Shown in pieces: positions 12,601 through 23,300 of a DNA stretch of 34,387 nucleotides. Numbering within the stretch: position 1 is the stretch's first letter; the number at the start of each line of letters is the position of its first letter. The translations under genes and the position numbers were made by a program. The notes beneath the pieces were generated by a model, which did no database searches, was not told the origin of the DNA, and saw only the letters and a list, made by a program, of their open reading frames with translations. The DNA lies in contig JABABD010000003.1 of assembly GCA_014238425.1 (NCBI GenBank), positions 1 through 34,387 of the forward strand. The letters run 5' to 3'. This stretch comes from Flavobacteriaceae bacterium. GTDB lineage: Bacteria; Bacteroidota; Bacteroidia; Flavobacteriales; Flavobacteriaceae.

Positions 12601-15600
12601 CCATCTGTGGCTACAGGTTCTAAATTTCCTACTGTAATAGGAGCGTTTGTAGAACAGAAGCGTTGCACTAGATTTTGAGAAGGTTCCATGCTGAGTGTGA
12701 TGGGATTACGTTCTAGTTGTAGTCCAGTGACAATCGTATTATTGGCTAAAAAATGATACACACCAGCATCTGTTGCTGTTGCCGAACTAACAACGAGATC
12801 TTTTGAAGTGGCTCCTGCAATAGCTACTCCATTCTTATACCATTGGTACGTATTGTTCGAGCTGATAAGCACATTGCTTGTTAAGGTAATGGCCCCTCCT
12901 TCGGTTACCGTTAAATTTTCTACTTCGTCAACTTTCGCTTGAGGACTATAGATATAAGTATTTATACCTGATTGATACAAGGTGTGTTCTGTTTCAAAAC
13001 CACCAAAGACAAAGGCATTATTTTGAAAACTGAAATAATTTAAGTTAACCAAACTTGCCAGACTTGATGGAATGGATCCTGACAGCTGATTATTATTTAA
13101 GATCAAGGTGCTGAGATTGGTTAAATTTTCCAATTCTTGAGGAATTACTCCACTTAGGTTATTATTTGATAAATACAATCCACCAAGGCCTGTGATATTT
13201 GCTAATTCGGCGGGAATTGACCCTGATAGTTGATTGCTATCAAGCCTGAAAGTCGTGGTATTAATCAAGTTTCCTAGTTCCGACGGTATGTCACCTGTAA
13301 GTTGATTATTGAATAAATAAAAAGTTCTCATTGGAATGAGATTCCCCAGTTCAGGAGGAATGGTTCCTGTAAGCTGATTCCCCCATAAATACAATTGGGT
13401 TAGCTTCACTAAATTTCCTATTTCAGCTGGAATGCTACCTGTTAATGCATTATCACTCAGATATAGACCCGTTAATTCCGTTAATTCTCCTATTTCCAGA
13501 GGTATGGTTCCGTTGAGATTATTAGCTGCGAGGCTTAAGAAAATAAGGTCTTCAGTAAAAACATTAACACCATACCATTCACACACAGGTGCGCTGGTAT
13601 CCCAGTTAGTGTTATTGGTCCAATTAGGACCATCCGTAGCATTGTACAAAGCCATTAATGCACTTCTTTTTGGCTCAAGAATACAGTTGTTATCATTTAT
13701 AGAAACTTGAATAGGGTTACGCTCTAATTCCAAGCCCGTAACAATTGTATTGTTTGCTAAAAAGTGGTAAGTCCCAGCATCGGCTGTTGTTGCATTGCTA
13801 ATTACATAATCCTTAGAGGTTCCGCCAGCAATGGCAACACCATCTTTATACCATTGATAGGTGTTATTTGTACTCGTCAGTGCATTACTAGTTAACGTAA
13901 TGGTTCCTCCTTCGGGCACACTTAAATTTTCTTCTTCGTCCACTTTATCTTGTGGTGCATACAGAAACGACTGTGAAGTAGTTTGATAAATAACGAATTC
14001 GCTTTCAAAATCAGAAAATACAAACTTGTTGTTATTAAAATAGAAGGTAACAAAAGGCACGGCATTGACCAAACCTGGTGAGATCCTTCCTGACAATTGA
14101 TTACCAATCAAGGATAGGTAGTCTAGATTTACTAGGTTTCCTATCTCTAATGGGATAGTCCCCGATAAATTATTTGAGTTTAACCAGAGGGCTGTAAGAT
14201 TGACGAGGTTTCCAAGTTCAGGAGGAATCGCTCCAGACACTTGAGTAAACTGAATGTATAGACCTGTTAAATTAGATAGATTACCCAATTCAGCTGGTAT
14301 GGAACCAGTTAATGGATTACGACTAATCGACAATATCAATAAGTTTGAGAGATTCCCCAATTCAATAGGGATACTTCCAGTTAGACTGTTTCCATGTAAC
14401 GAGAGGTTTTCTAAAGCAATCAGATTTCCCAATTCAACGGGAATTGATCCAGAAAGACTATTACCATATAAGGACAATATTTTTAAGTTCAACAAATTCC
14501 CTAATGCTACTGGAATAGTTCCGGATAATTGATTAGCGCTCAATTTTATAGTTATGAGGTTGCTGAGATTTCCCAATTCTGATGGAAGACTTCCAGTTAG
14601 TGCACAAGAATCGAGATTCAAGCTAGTTAAATTTGTGAGGTTTCCTATTTCTACCGGAATAGGAGAAACCAAATGTATGTTATAAGAAATATTCAAATCT
14701 CTTAAGCTTATCATATTCCCAATTTCTACCGGAATATTTCCTGTAAGGTCATTAAAACCCAAGTGAAGTGTTTCCAAAGCTAATAATTGTCCTATGGAAT
14801 TCGAAATAGTTCCAATTAACCCATTGCTAGATAATTGTAGGTCAATTATTTTGCCATTGCTGACCGTCACTCCAAACCAATCACACACAGGAGCTGCAGT
14901 ATTCCAATTGGTATTATTTGTCCAATTTGATCCATCTGTTGCTAGGAATAAATCTACCAAAGCTTGACGCTCTGCCGCAGAAACCCCACAAGTATCAGTC
15001 TCTACTGTTAGCGTAATGGGATTACGTTCTAGTTCTAAGTCTGTAACTATGGTATTGTTTGCCAGGAAGTGATAGACACCAGCATCTGCAGATACGGCAT
15101 TGGCAATTATATAATCTTTATTGATTGCTCCAGCAATGGCAACTCCATCCTTATACCATTGGTAGGTGTTGTTAGCGCTTATAAGAACACTACTGGTTAA
15201 TGTAATACTTCCATTTTCTGTGACCGATAAGGCTTCCGTTAGGTCTACCTTGATTTGTGGGCTGTAGGTATAGGTTGTTATGTTTGTTTGATAAGTTACA
15301 TGCTCAGATTCAAAATCAACAAAAACAAAATTGTTACCATTGAATGTCAATGATGTTAACCCCGAACTCGTGAAATTTGGGAGCTTTCCTGAAAAAGTAT
15401 TATTATGAATGAATAAATCTGTTAAATTTTGTAGATTGGTTAATGTTGAAAATATTTCTCCAGAAAAGCTGTTATTACTTAAATCTAAGTATTGCATATT
15501 TAACAATTGTCCTAGTCCTTCTGGAATAGAGCCAGATAGTTGATTATTATGTAATCTTAGCGCTGCTAAATTTTGTAGACTTCCAATTGTCGCTGGAATT

Positions 15601-17252
15601 TCTCCGTTCAATGCATTTTGAAACATGAATAGATATGTCAAACTAGTTAGATTTCCAATTTCTATTGGAATATTTCCTGATAACAGATTTCTATCTAAAT
15701 ATAGATGGGTTAAACTTGTTAAATCACCTATTTGAGAAGGAACATTCCCATTCAATCCATTTAAACTCAGACTTAATTGTGTGACATTATCATTAGTAAT
15801 AGTCACTCCAAACCAATCACACACAGGAGCTGCTGTATTCCAGTTGGTATTATTCGTCCAATTAGGGCCGTCCGTTGCTAGGTATAAATCTACTAAAGCT
15901 TGACGTTCGACGGCAGAAACCCCACAAGCATCAGTATCTACTGTTAACGTAATTGGGTTGCGTTCTAACTCTAAATCTGTAATTATGGTATTGTTTGCCA
16001 AGAAGTGATAAACCCCAGCATCAGCAAGTACGGCATTAGTTATGACATAATCTTTGAAAGTTGCTCCTGCAATGGCAGATCCATCTTTATACCATTGGTA
16101 GGTATTATTTGAACTTGTAAGTACACTACTGGTTAAGGTAATGCTTCCATTTTCTGCAACTGACAAAGCTTCTGTTTGGTCTACTTTGGCTTGAAATCTA
16201 TAGTTATAGTTTTGCAAGTTTGTCTGGTAAGCAATATGTTCCTGTTCAAAATCTAAAAAAACGAATTGATTAGAGTTAAACTGAAAAGTTTCTAGACTTG
16301 TTGATTGACTAAATGTCACCGGAATACGTCCTGATAATTGATTATGATCAAACACAGCTATTCGTAAAAGAGGTAATTGTCCTATTATAGACGGAACATT
16401 ACCCGAAAGCGAATTATTATCCAAGCGAAGACTTTGCATTGTGGCAAAAGCTCCAAATGACTCTGGAATCTCACCAGATAACTGGTTGTTTGACAAAGAC
16501 ATTGATATTAGGTTTGTTAATTGACCTAGTTCTGTTGGGATACTACCAGATATTTGACTATTGGTTATAGAAAATGTAGATAATTTGGTGAGTGCCCCAA
16601 ATTCTGTAGGAATACTACCGGTTAATTGATCAGCGCCTAATTGAAGAAACGTCAAGTTTGTTAACTGGCCTAATTCGGGAGGGATGCTACCCGTCAAATT
16701 ATTGCTTACCAAGATTAACTGTTCTAGATTAGTTAATTGACCAAATGACGCAGGAATTGGACCAGTAAGTTGAAATACATTATTTATATATAATTTACGT
16801 AGATTTATTAATTGCCCTATTTCTATAGGTATGGTCCCAGTAAACTCGTTATTGCCCAATTGAAGGTCTTCTAAACTAATTAGCGAACCTAGTATAGAAG
16901 GAATGGAGCCGTTTAAAGTATTAATACTTAAAATACAGATTTTTAAATCTACTAGTTGTCCTATAGAATTTGGGATAGTTCCAATCAAATTATTCTGCCG
17001 TAAATTTAGTTCAGTTACTTTGTCATTTACAACTGTCACCCCAAACCAATCGCTAACTAATGCACTCGTGTTCCAATTGGTATTATTAGTCCAATTAGTA
17101 CCATCCGTTGCATTATATAAGTCTACAAGAGCTTGCCGTTCTTGAGCAGATACATCTTGCGCTATACTTGTTTGTATGCTGCAAAAGAGCATTATAAAAA
17201 GACTAAACCCTTTTAATAATGTTATAAATGATGGTTTGTATTGATTCTTCAT
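9633..17252 (-). CDS. Giant exported LRR/Ig-module protein with RHS-like C-terminal tail
   Basis: The frame is open from 17357, but the ATG at 17252 gives a proper Sec signal peptide (MKNQYKPSFITLLKGFSLF..., cleaved near SIA-QD). The upstream ATGs at 17279 and 17357 would place charged residues before it, and 17357 would overlap the preceding gene. The mature protein (about 2540 residues from this start) holds four LRR-plus-Ig modules, each with a DLYxATDGxNWTNNTNWN cap, plant-type repeats (LxGxIPxxxGxLxxL) and an Ig domain (WYKDGxAIAG, DAGxYHFLANNT). Next come several Ig-like repeats (WYxxxxGG, DGxxYYA), a jelly-roll/carbohydrate-binding-like region near 12210-11660, and a second near 10230-9820. 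The last about 60 residues are RHS-type (FDDVRLHPF, LDENNYATFYEYDYEGG). It likely acts at the cell surface in recognition. No enzyme motif is visible. Confidence 0.9.
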   Translation of the reverse strand: MKNQYKPSFITLLKGFSLFIMLFCSIQTSIAQDVSAQERQALVDLYNATDGTNWTNNTNWNTSALVSDWFGVTVVNDKVTELNLRQNNLIGTIPNSIGQLVDLKICILSINTLNGSIPSILGSLISLEDLQLGNNEFTGTIPIEIGQLINLRKLYINNVFQLTGPIPASFGQLTNLEQLILVSNNLTGSIPPELGQLTNLTFLQLGADQLTGSIPTEFGALTKLSTFSITNSQISGSIPTELGQLTNLISMSLSNNQLSGEIPESFGAFATMQSLRLDNNSLSGNVPSIIGQLPLLRIAVFDHNQLSGRIPVTFSQSTSLETFQFNSNQFVFLDFEQEHIAYQTNLQNYNYRFQAKVDQTEALSVAENGSITLTSSVLTSSNNTYQWYKDGSAIAGATFKDYVITNAVLADAGVYHFLANNTIITDLELERNPITLTVDTDACGVSAVERQALVDLYLATDGPNWTNNTNWNTAAPVCDWFGVTITNDNVTQLSLSLNGLNGNVPSQIGDLTSLTHLYLDRNLLSGNIPIEIGNLTSLTYLFMFQNALNGEIPATIGSLQNLAALRLHNNQLSGSIPEGLGQLLNMQYLDLSNNSFSGEIFSTLTNLQNLTDLFIHNNTFSGKLPNFTSSGLTSLTFNGNNFVFVDFESEHVTYQTNITTYTYSPQIKVDLTEALSVTENGSITLTSSVLISANNTYQWYKDGVAIAGAINKDYIIANAVSADAGVYHFLANNTIVTDLELERNPITLTVETDTCGVSAAERQALVDLFLATDGSNWTNNTNWNTAAPVCDWFGVTVSNGKIIDLQLSSNGLIGTISNSIGQLLALETLHLGFNDLTGNIPVEIGNMISLRDLNISYNIHLVSPIPVEIGNLTNLTSLNLDSCALTGSLPSELGNLSNLITIKLSANQLSGTIPVALGNLLNLKILSLYGNSLSGSIPVELGNLIALENLSLHGNSLTGSIPIELGNLSNLLILSISRNPLTGSIPAELGNLSNLTGLYIQFTQVSGAIPPELGNLVNLTALWLNSNNLSGTIPLEIGNLVNLDYLSLIGNQLSGRISPGLVNAVPFVTFYFNNNKFVFSDFESEFVIYQTTSQSFLYAPQDKVDEEENLSVPEGGTITLTSNALTSTNNTYQWYKDGVAIAGGTSKDYVISNATTADAGTYHFLANNTIVTGLELERNPIQVSINDNNCILEPKRSALMALYNATDGPNWTNNTNWDTSAPVCEWYGVNVFTEDLIFLSLAANNLNGTIPLEIGELTELTGLYLSDNALTGSIPAEIGNLVKLTQLYLWGNQLTGTIPPELGNLIPMRTFYLFNNQLTGDIPSELGNLINTTTFRLDSNQLSGSIPAELANITGLGGLYLSNNNLSGVIPQELENLTNLSTLILNNNQLSGSIPSSLASLVNLNYFSFQNNAFVFGGFETEHTLYQSGINTYIYSPQAKVDEVENLTVTEGGAITLTSNVLISSNNTYQWYKNGVAIAGATSKDLVVSSATATDAGVYHFLANNTIVTGLQLERNPITLSMEPSQNLVQRFCSTNAPITVGNLEPVATDGFPWYLTQTGGTPLDINTLLISGGVYWQDTTNTLPPQRIAVIVYIDQDIPLGPEVQYFDFTTNPTLQNIEVIPWIMGAQIEWYSTATSQEVLPSNTPLIDGEDYYALMEGGLCRLRIITNDLNSGGDCVNALDNLVDGSFEAAASVVIDGRNETLGDTGWRVRSGSPDTFLPPLTNTTDPYLNYNFNSSPNGGICAGGLRIDNTTEVFYTDVSDLIVGEIYVVEFYQANATNLMLQQLQGEANGFWQIRFGVEDKASEPVQPALMGIWERARLEFTASNSGQRIQFAVASSASDSSNAYPVYMLIDGIRIYKKQDSLSTACYDIDVQSFCNSDVEPTIADLISPLNNITRWYNQPIGGSQYHHTDELESLPSNIVWADNDSGNPRIPVEIIFDLGAPEGDEYQEFESINNPTIEDIQVTGNSITWYATETGTISLPITTPLVTASIYYAAQGSTACRLGVEVFVGILNPIGDGFQEFCSSDNPTIANLEMEVTNASHSIVWYSEETGGVVYNNSDLLVDGTTYYAEQTNGTNISEERIPVLVSIIDVEANSQVYNREIAVAQGETIATLTSFFQLENTILWYDDVSRGNAYSNAYELIDGETYYARIGEGLCSGLRVLAVTVYIEEIIIPELITCIKFLPKPGDRYVISGWVREDALIATSSEVRNFSDVSDAFIDLLEYLKNKVLEQESIPDVYVLRLDPLAPNVDALVPYVKDIGSNNLTIYNFELEKENTDGINRTIGFSFSLDANNLYKFTYKTPKVRWSFPPFPDVIRDYHYPMLNNPSISITFKDASVCVDNFCITSDFSIEGDQAYLSTSLTNELSEGSTLSGIESSVEFFTYQEDQDYQVMSYLNTSIELVYKDIDGTVIPLETNELIFNPKGNIIDGWQRISTDFTIPGNAANMTIFLKNEGDGLNAYFDDVRLHPFDSNMKSFVYDATTQRLQAELDENNYATFYEYDYEGGLVRVKKETERGVYTIQETRSGNSKLNN
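12690..13675 (-). repeat. LRR/Ig module 4 of the giant protein
   Basis: About seven leucine-rich repeats (NGTIP, TGSIP, TGTIP, TGDIP, SGSIP, SGVIP, SGSIP) are followed by the FVFGGFETEH linker and the last full Ig domain of this type (YQWYKNGVAIAGA). The Ig-like region after it, beginning QRFCSTNAPITVG, belongs to a different repeat type. Confidence 0.85.
13690..14975 (-). repeat. LRR/Ig module 3 of the giant protein
   Basis: This is the longest module, with about eleven leucine-rich repeats. Several consecutive copies are nearly the same (SGSIPVELGNL, TGSIPIELGNL, TGSIPAELGNL), which suggests recent repeat expansion. It ends with the FVFSDFESEF linker and an Ig domain (YQWYKDGVAIAGG). Confidence 0.85.
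15000..15912 (-). repeat. LRR/Ig module 2 of the giant protein
   Basis: This is the shortest module, with about six leucine-rich repeats (NGNVP, SGNIP, NGEIP, SGSIP and two degenerate copies) before the FVFVDFESEH linker and the Ig domain. Its Ig domain is nearly the same protein sequence as that of module 1. Confidence 0.85.
15942..17145 (-). repeat. LRR/Ig module 1 of the giant protein
   Basis: This module runs from the ERQALVDLYNATDG cap to the NPITLTV end of its Ig domain. I count about ten GxIP-type leucine-rich repeats, then a linker (FVFLDFEQEH) and an Ig domain with YQWYKDG. The cap and Ig DNA are close to those of the other three modules; the 11-mer TTATACCATTG (plus strand) occurs in all four Ig parts. 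Confidence 0.85.
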
Positions 17253-17319
17253 GGGCCAATTTGTTTTATAATCTGCCATAGTTTTTAAGTATATTCTTAG
17301 TGCTCTTTCGTTTAATGAA

Positions 17320-20300
17320 TTATTGTCCTCTTCCACTACTACATTTTCTCCACCCAACTGGGTTTAAACGGATTATTGGACTTGAGCTTATTGTGGTCTC
17401 ATCTCCTTTGTGTAATATTAAAAACTCGGCTTCTATTCTATTAGGCTTAGTTCTAAAGAACCTTTTTTTACCTTTATTGGCACTCACTATAAAGGTGATA
17501 AAGGCTCTTCCAGTAACATCTAGTTGTATCTCAAGAAATTCATGTTCTCCATTTAAGTTGTAAGCAGTACCATTTATAAAGAAGAATCCACCAGTGTTAC
17601 CTAATTTAAGAGCATTAACTTTGTATTTTACTGTAGTATTTGGTTTCCCCTGTATATAAAATGTTGCTTTTTTACTCCAACAACCAAAACCATAATCATT
17701 TTGAGTAAAATTTGTAATGGTTGTTATTTTTGGTACTGCATCATCATCGCACAAATCTCCAACACCATCATTGTCATAATCTAATTGTGTTGGGTTATAT
17801 GTATAAATGCAATTGTCTAAGTTATCAGGAATTTGGTCATCATCTGCATCTATATCATCTGGAATTTCTCCAAGTAATTGCCTTGTAATAAAAGCTTCAT
17901 CTCCTTTTTGAACCACTAAACTTTTACGTCCTGTGTGCGCTTGACTTTCAGATATTCTGGCACCTTCCGGTCCGTCAAAATCTACTGATTCTCGATAATT
18001 AAAATGTGCGTATAAAGATGTTCCATAATTATAATCTTCAAAGTTATCGGCTCCCATATCTCTATATTCACTATTTGAAGTAACTGCAGTAGGAAGCGTA
18101 TAATTATACCCATATTGAGCAGATGAATACCTGTTTAAGGCATCGCGATTTTCTAACTCTATTCCGTAAGGACTATATTGTGTAACCTCACTTGCAAAGG
18201 TCCATTTGTTTGTAGTCTCTTCTGGATCTATAGCCTGTTCCCATATTTCTGAATTTAGATTATAAAAAGGAGTAAACTCTTTAAAATAGCCCTCTTTACG
18301 CGTATTTACCTTGGAGGATACACCTTCAGAAATCCCAACACGTTCTGTTAAATAGGCATACGACTTCTTTGCTCTCCATTCACCTTTGGCATTAAATAAG
18401 TATGGGTTAAAGCCATAATTCTCGATTGGTGTTCCTTCTAAATCTTCAGAAGATTCTACACTTCTTGGTAAAAAAGGAAGACTACTTTCGCATTGGCAAT
18501 TCCAAAAATCATCATATTGTACAGCACTGGCATTTACAATGCGTAAGTTATCTTCAATGCCCATTGTAGCATTTTGAATAAAACTTGTAGGATCTAGAGT
18601 TGGTAAATAATCACCTTGAGCGTCTTTTATAGGATTTTTCATGAGCGTTACACTTGCCATATTTCCCATGTGCTGATTACGAGATCCGGAGCGTACTATT
18701 TTAAAATTAACAGGATCATTTATGTCTAAATCCTGCGCCATATTTCCCTTTTTATCCATAAGTTGCACACCATTACCTGTTGTATTATACCCAACTACCC
18801 ATAAACGTTTTGAGACACCTCCATAACGTGCTATTAACTCATCTCCTAGTTGTAAATAGTCTTGAGCAGCATTCATTGTGAAATAGTCACCTGATTTTTG
18901 TAAGACACCTTGAATTCCTATGTTTTTTGAAGCTTGTCCCATACCGTCATGAGACCAATAAGCTGGAAAGTTGAAATTATAATACTCATCATTAAACTCG
19001 TTAATGGTTCGGGTTAAAATGACCTGCCCTGTTTCTGCATCCCAAGCCTCATTGACTGTTGAAACGGTAGCTCCTAAATCTGTAGCTATTTTTTCTTTAA
19101 GCTGTGCGGTGGTATGAATGACTTTGGTTGTAATTGTAGAATGTGCGACATTTTCTATTTTAGAACGTGAAGGGATTGCCGTAGGAACAATTATAGGAAA
19201 TATCCCTATAATCAAGGTTACTATATTTCCTTTATAACCTTTAGTTTCTGATTTTGAATAACTCTCTCTAAAATCTGTTACAACATCATAGTCAACCCCT
19301 ATTTGTTGATTGTTAAATATTGTACCATCTTTTCTAATAATAGTAACTCTGTTATCTAACCTTGCTATGTTTCCGTCTTCAGTACTGTATTTATATTCAA
19401 CAGAAGAAATAGGTTGGTTTGCGTTTTCTGCATATACTTTTTGGGCACGTAGTTTTCCATTCATGTCATTTGTATGAATCACAAACCCCTGAGATAGGGC
19501 ATACTCGTTCTTGACTTCTACGGGAGCACCTAACAATCCAGCAAGAAGATTTCTTAAGAATTGATCTTGATTAGATGCAAAATTATCTGGACTATCAATA
19601 TCTGTGTAATCTACTATGGTTGGATAATCTTTGGATGTATAATGCTGTGTCACTACTTTACCTGTAGCGTGTCTACTTATATCTTCTCTAAATATATTAC
19701 TAACCGTAACATTGCTATATGTTACCGTGGCTGATGGGAAAAAAGCTTCTCCAAAAGGTTTTTCAATATAACTCACCTCTTTTGGAGCAATTAAACGTTC
19801 TCCCTTATTATAAAAAGGCTCAACAAACGGATTTTCTTTGCTCATATTTGGTTCGTAGGTAGCAACACCGCTTGAGCTACCATTTTCTAGTGCATACTCA
19901 AAGGTTTGTCCATAATGCTTATTATATCTGCCATCTTCGGTCTTTCCTAACATTTTATTCCATTGGTCATTCATTACCAACTGCTTAACACGAACACCTC
20001 CACCAAGTTTATACTTTTTTGGAGTTGAAAGACGTATCCATGATTTTTCAGGTATAAAATTTTGGGCACACAGAAATTCATTACTTCTTAATTTTCCATT
20101 AGGCCCAGAAAAAATATCTTTTATAGCTCCAAAACTATTAATGACTTTTTGTGCAATGGTCGCAATATTTTCAGTTCTATAATCTGCATTAAGTCCATAG
20201 ACCAAACCATTAAGATAACTTCGTCCAAAATACCATCCAGCCTTAGATATTGGATTCACTTGTTTGCCAGCACTCACGCCACCTTCCATGTCTGAGAATT

Positions 20301-23300
20301 TCATAGGAATAGCGGCATAAATAATATCGTTATTTTGAAACACATTAACCTCGGCATCCATTTCAAAATAACCCGTTACATAATCATATTCATTACTACT
20401 GGTAGAAATGGCACCAGCTTTAGTCATATTCATTAAAAACCTAAAGTATATGGGTTTGCCATCCTGCTCTTTTAAATACTTCGATTTAAAGTCAAAATTC
20501 AGGTTAGTTTCATCTGGCAGTTGAACATATAAATACTTAGCATCATCGTACCCATTTTTGTAAAACAATGTGTGGTTCTCAGGATTGGTAGAAGAATCTT
20601 CTCCTGGACCACCAACTCCTACGACTTTAAACATCTGCATGGTATTTCGATCTTGCACATATTGATAGTCATCACTTTCGTAAGTGATTTGTACATTACC
20701 ACCAGAAGGTAAATCTATAGACGTCATTGACCAAGCAGCAGCATACATATCTTGTAAGGCTTTATCATCTTGTTGCACAAATGGATACTCTGGAGCCGTA
20801 AGAGAATCTTGTGTATTACATCCACCATCGGCGTTTGGTTTGTAGTTACCCCATATATCATAGGACTTTAAATTATAATCTGGATTAAACCCATCGTAGT
20901 TAAATGTATATGGTGTGTACTTGCCCATAAGTGATCCTCTATACGTGAAGTACACTTGTTTTAAGGTTAACTTGCCATTATTTTTAAGGATTTGATTACC
21001 GTTACCATCATCTTCATAATACTCTAGTTCATTATCATCCAAAGCACCTCCAAGGTTATTAGCAACTCCTTGACATTGAGAGTAATCATAAATAAAATGA
21101 GCTGTTTTAATGGCCGTAATTGGTAAGTCATTAGAAGGGTCATCATCCAAAATATTGGCCTCTATAGCTTCTGGTTTTGAGTATAAGCGTACTTGATCAA
21201 TTTTATACATGTTTTGTCCAGAACTTGGAACAGTTCCATTTTCATTTGCAACGCCTCTGGCATCTTTTCGAGGAGACAAATCAAATAATGCTACATGTGT
21301 TTTAGTAATGATTTTATCGATGTATTTAATCTCTTTCTCACCGTAGATATAACTCCCTTTTTGATCAGAAGGGTTTGTATTTAATCCTGCATTAAAGGAT
21401 GCTGTATTTTCGCCATAAGGAATTCTCCATCCGTAATTGTTTTCCTTTTGTTCATATTCAAACGATGTATATGATCCTAAGTCATCATCTGAAGGACCAT
21501 CACCACTTATATCTTCGTAATCTGAAGAAAATACAGAAGACAATAGGTAGGTATGTGCATAAGCAGGTGTTCTTACTTTATTGTAAAAATGGTCTATACC
21601 ACTTGTATTGCCCCTCGTGTTTTCTCCAGCTGCATAGTTAACAATACCTGTTGCACAATTAAAATCACCACTATCTGTAGTAAAAGTGACTTCATCTTTT
21701 ACGGTATTATAAGCCGTCTCACCAAAAACATAGGTTGCTCCATCACTTTTTAATACACGTATCTCTGCTGTGTGGTGGGACTTTGCACTATCGTTAACCC
21801 TTTGGTTAACATACGCTTCATCACTATAAAAGGTTTTTAGTTCTTTTTTGGTTATTTTTTGAACCGTTTGATTGCGAATCTCTCTGTTTTCACGCTTAAA
21901 TTTATTTGTGAACCTAGGAAGGTTATTATAGGTAGGCGCTCCATTGTTATATGTTTTTACTCTAAACTGATTTTCTGCTGGTTTATTAAAGCTTTTCTCA
22001 GTCCCTCCAATATTTAATGCAATAGGAGCGTAGCCTCCTAAATTATCGAACAATTGTTGATCCTGATCAATTCGAGGCTCACCTATGTATTTGAAATAGA
22101 CAGGTTCGTAATCTAAAGCATCTCCAGATTCTTGAGTGTCTTCACGTTTTTGCTTAAAATGTTGCAAAGCTTTGGTATTCCAGATGCCCGTACGACTCTT
22201 TGAAGGCGCTGATGTAAAATTAACACCAACATGAAACGAGGTCGTTGCTTCAACTTCAACACCTAACTGAAAACTCTCACTAGAATCTTCTACCAATTCA
22301 TCGTTAATTTGACCTACCTGGCTTCTATAAGGGCGAAACATTCCATTGATACCTTGACCGTTTACGGAATATAAATCGTAGGTGTAATTTGTAGTTGGTA
22401 ATACTAAAGTTGTTTTACTAATTAAACCATCTTTTTCTCTATTGTAATCTAATATATCATCTGAGGTTGCATGTCCTGTAAACTCATATCCATAGGCTTT
22501 TTCAATCTTAAATGGATCTTTTAATTTTTGTACGGCACCCATAGCAGACACTTCTATTTCGCCATCAATTCCCCAGACAGAGGTTCCAACAGATACAGCT
22601 AGCGTTCCATTAATATCTCTAAAAGCCGTTCTTTTTCTAGGTGTTAAAGTTGTATTAGCAAAAGACACTGACCCAGTGCCTCCTAAACCTGTATTTATAG
22701 CTCCATCTTGTTTACTTGAAGTTTTTGTATTACGGTCGTAAACCATTTTTTCTCCAATTTTAAATGGCGAGCTTACACCTCCCGAAAGACTGAATGAAGA
22801 TAGACCTCGAGAGGAATTATAAGATATTCCTGCATTAAGAGACCCGTTAATGGCCCTCTCAAGAGTGCGGGATTGCTCCGTTTTGGCACTCACATTAGGA
22901 GAAATGGTCACACCATCAATTGCAGAGGTTTGCACGTCCATTCCTACCGTAATATTGTCGGATAGGTCGAAAGACAATCCGTAGGATGGCGTAAAGGATA
23001 ACCCATTATAATTATTGTACTTGAGATTGACACCTACAGATGCGGATCCCTGTAAATTATCTGGAGTTTCAAATCCAAAAACAGCGACGTCCAATCCAGC
23101 CGTAACCCCAACCGTAACATTGTCCCTCATATTATTTTCGTAGATCATTTCATCACCTTTAAAATCATCTGGAATGCCACGTACTTGCCTATTAATTTGC
23201 CCTACGTTTAAATTCCATCCAAGTCCAACCCAAGAGGATTCTTGATCCATTGTTGCTCCAGAATCGTAGGCTAAATTCAAAGGGTATCCACCAACATCCA

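Noticed and set aside
12690..17145. Repetitive DNA as a CRISPR array
   Set aside because: The repeats are coding leucine-rich repeats in one continuous frame, with period and divergence unlike CRISPR.
17253..17357. N-terminal extension of the LRR/Ig protein starting at 17357 or 17279
   Set aside because: The ATG at 17357 overlaps the preceding gene and puts a charged stretch before the signal peptide. The ATG at 17279 also delays it. The start at 17252 gives a standard Sec signal.
17700..17870. Type IX secretion sorting domain at the C-terminus of the SpvB-like protein
   Set aside because: The Asp-rich part is a thrombospondin type-3 repeat, and the following about 130 residues lack the usual sorting-domain motifs.
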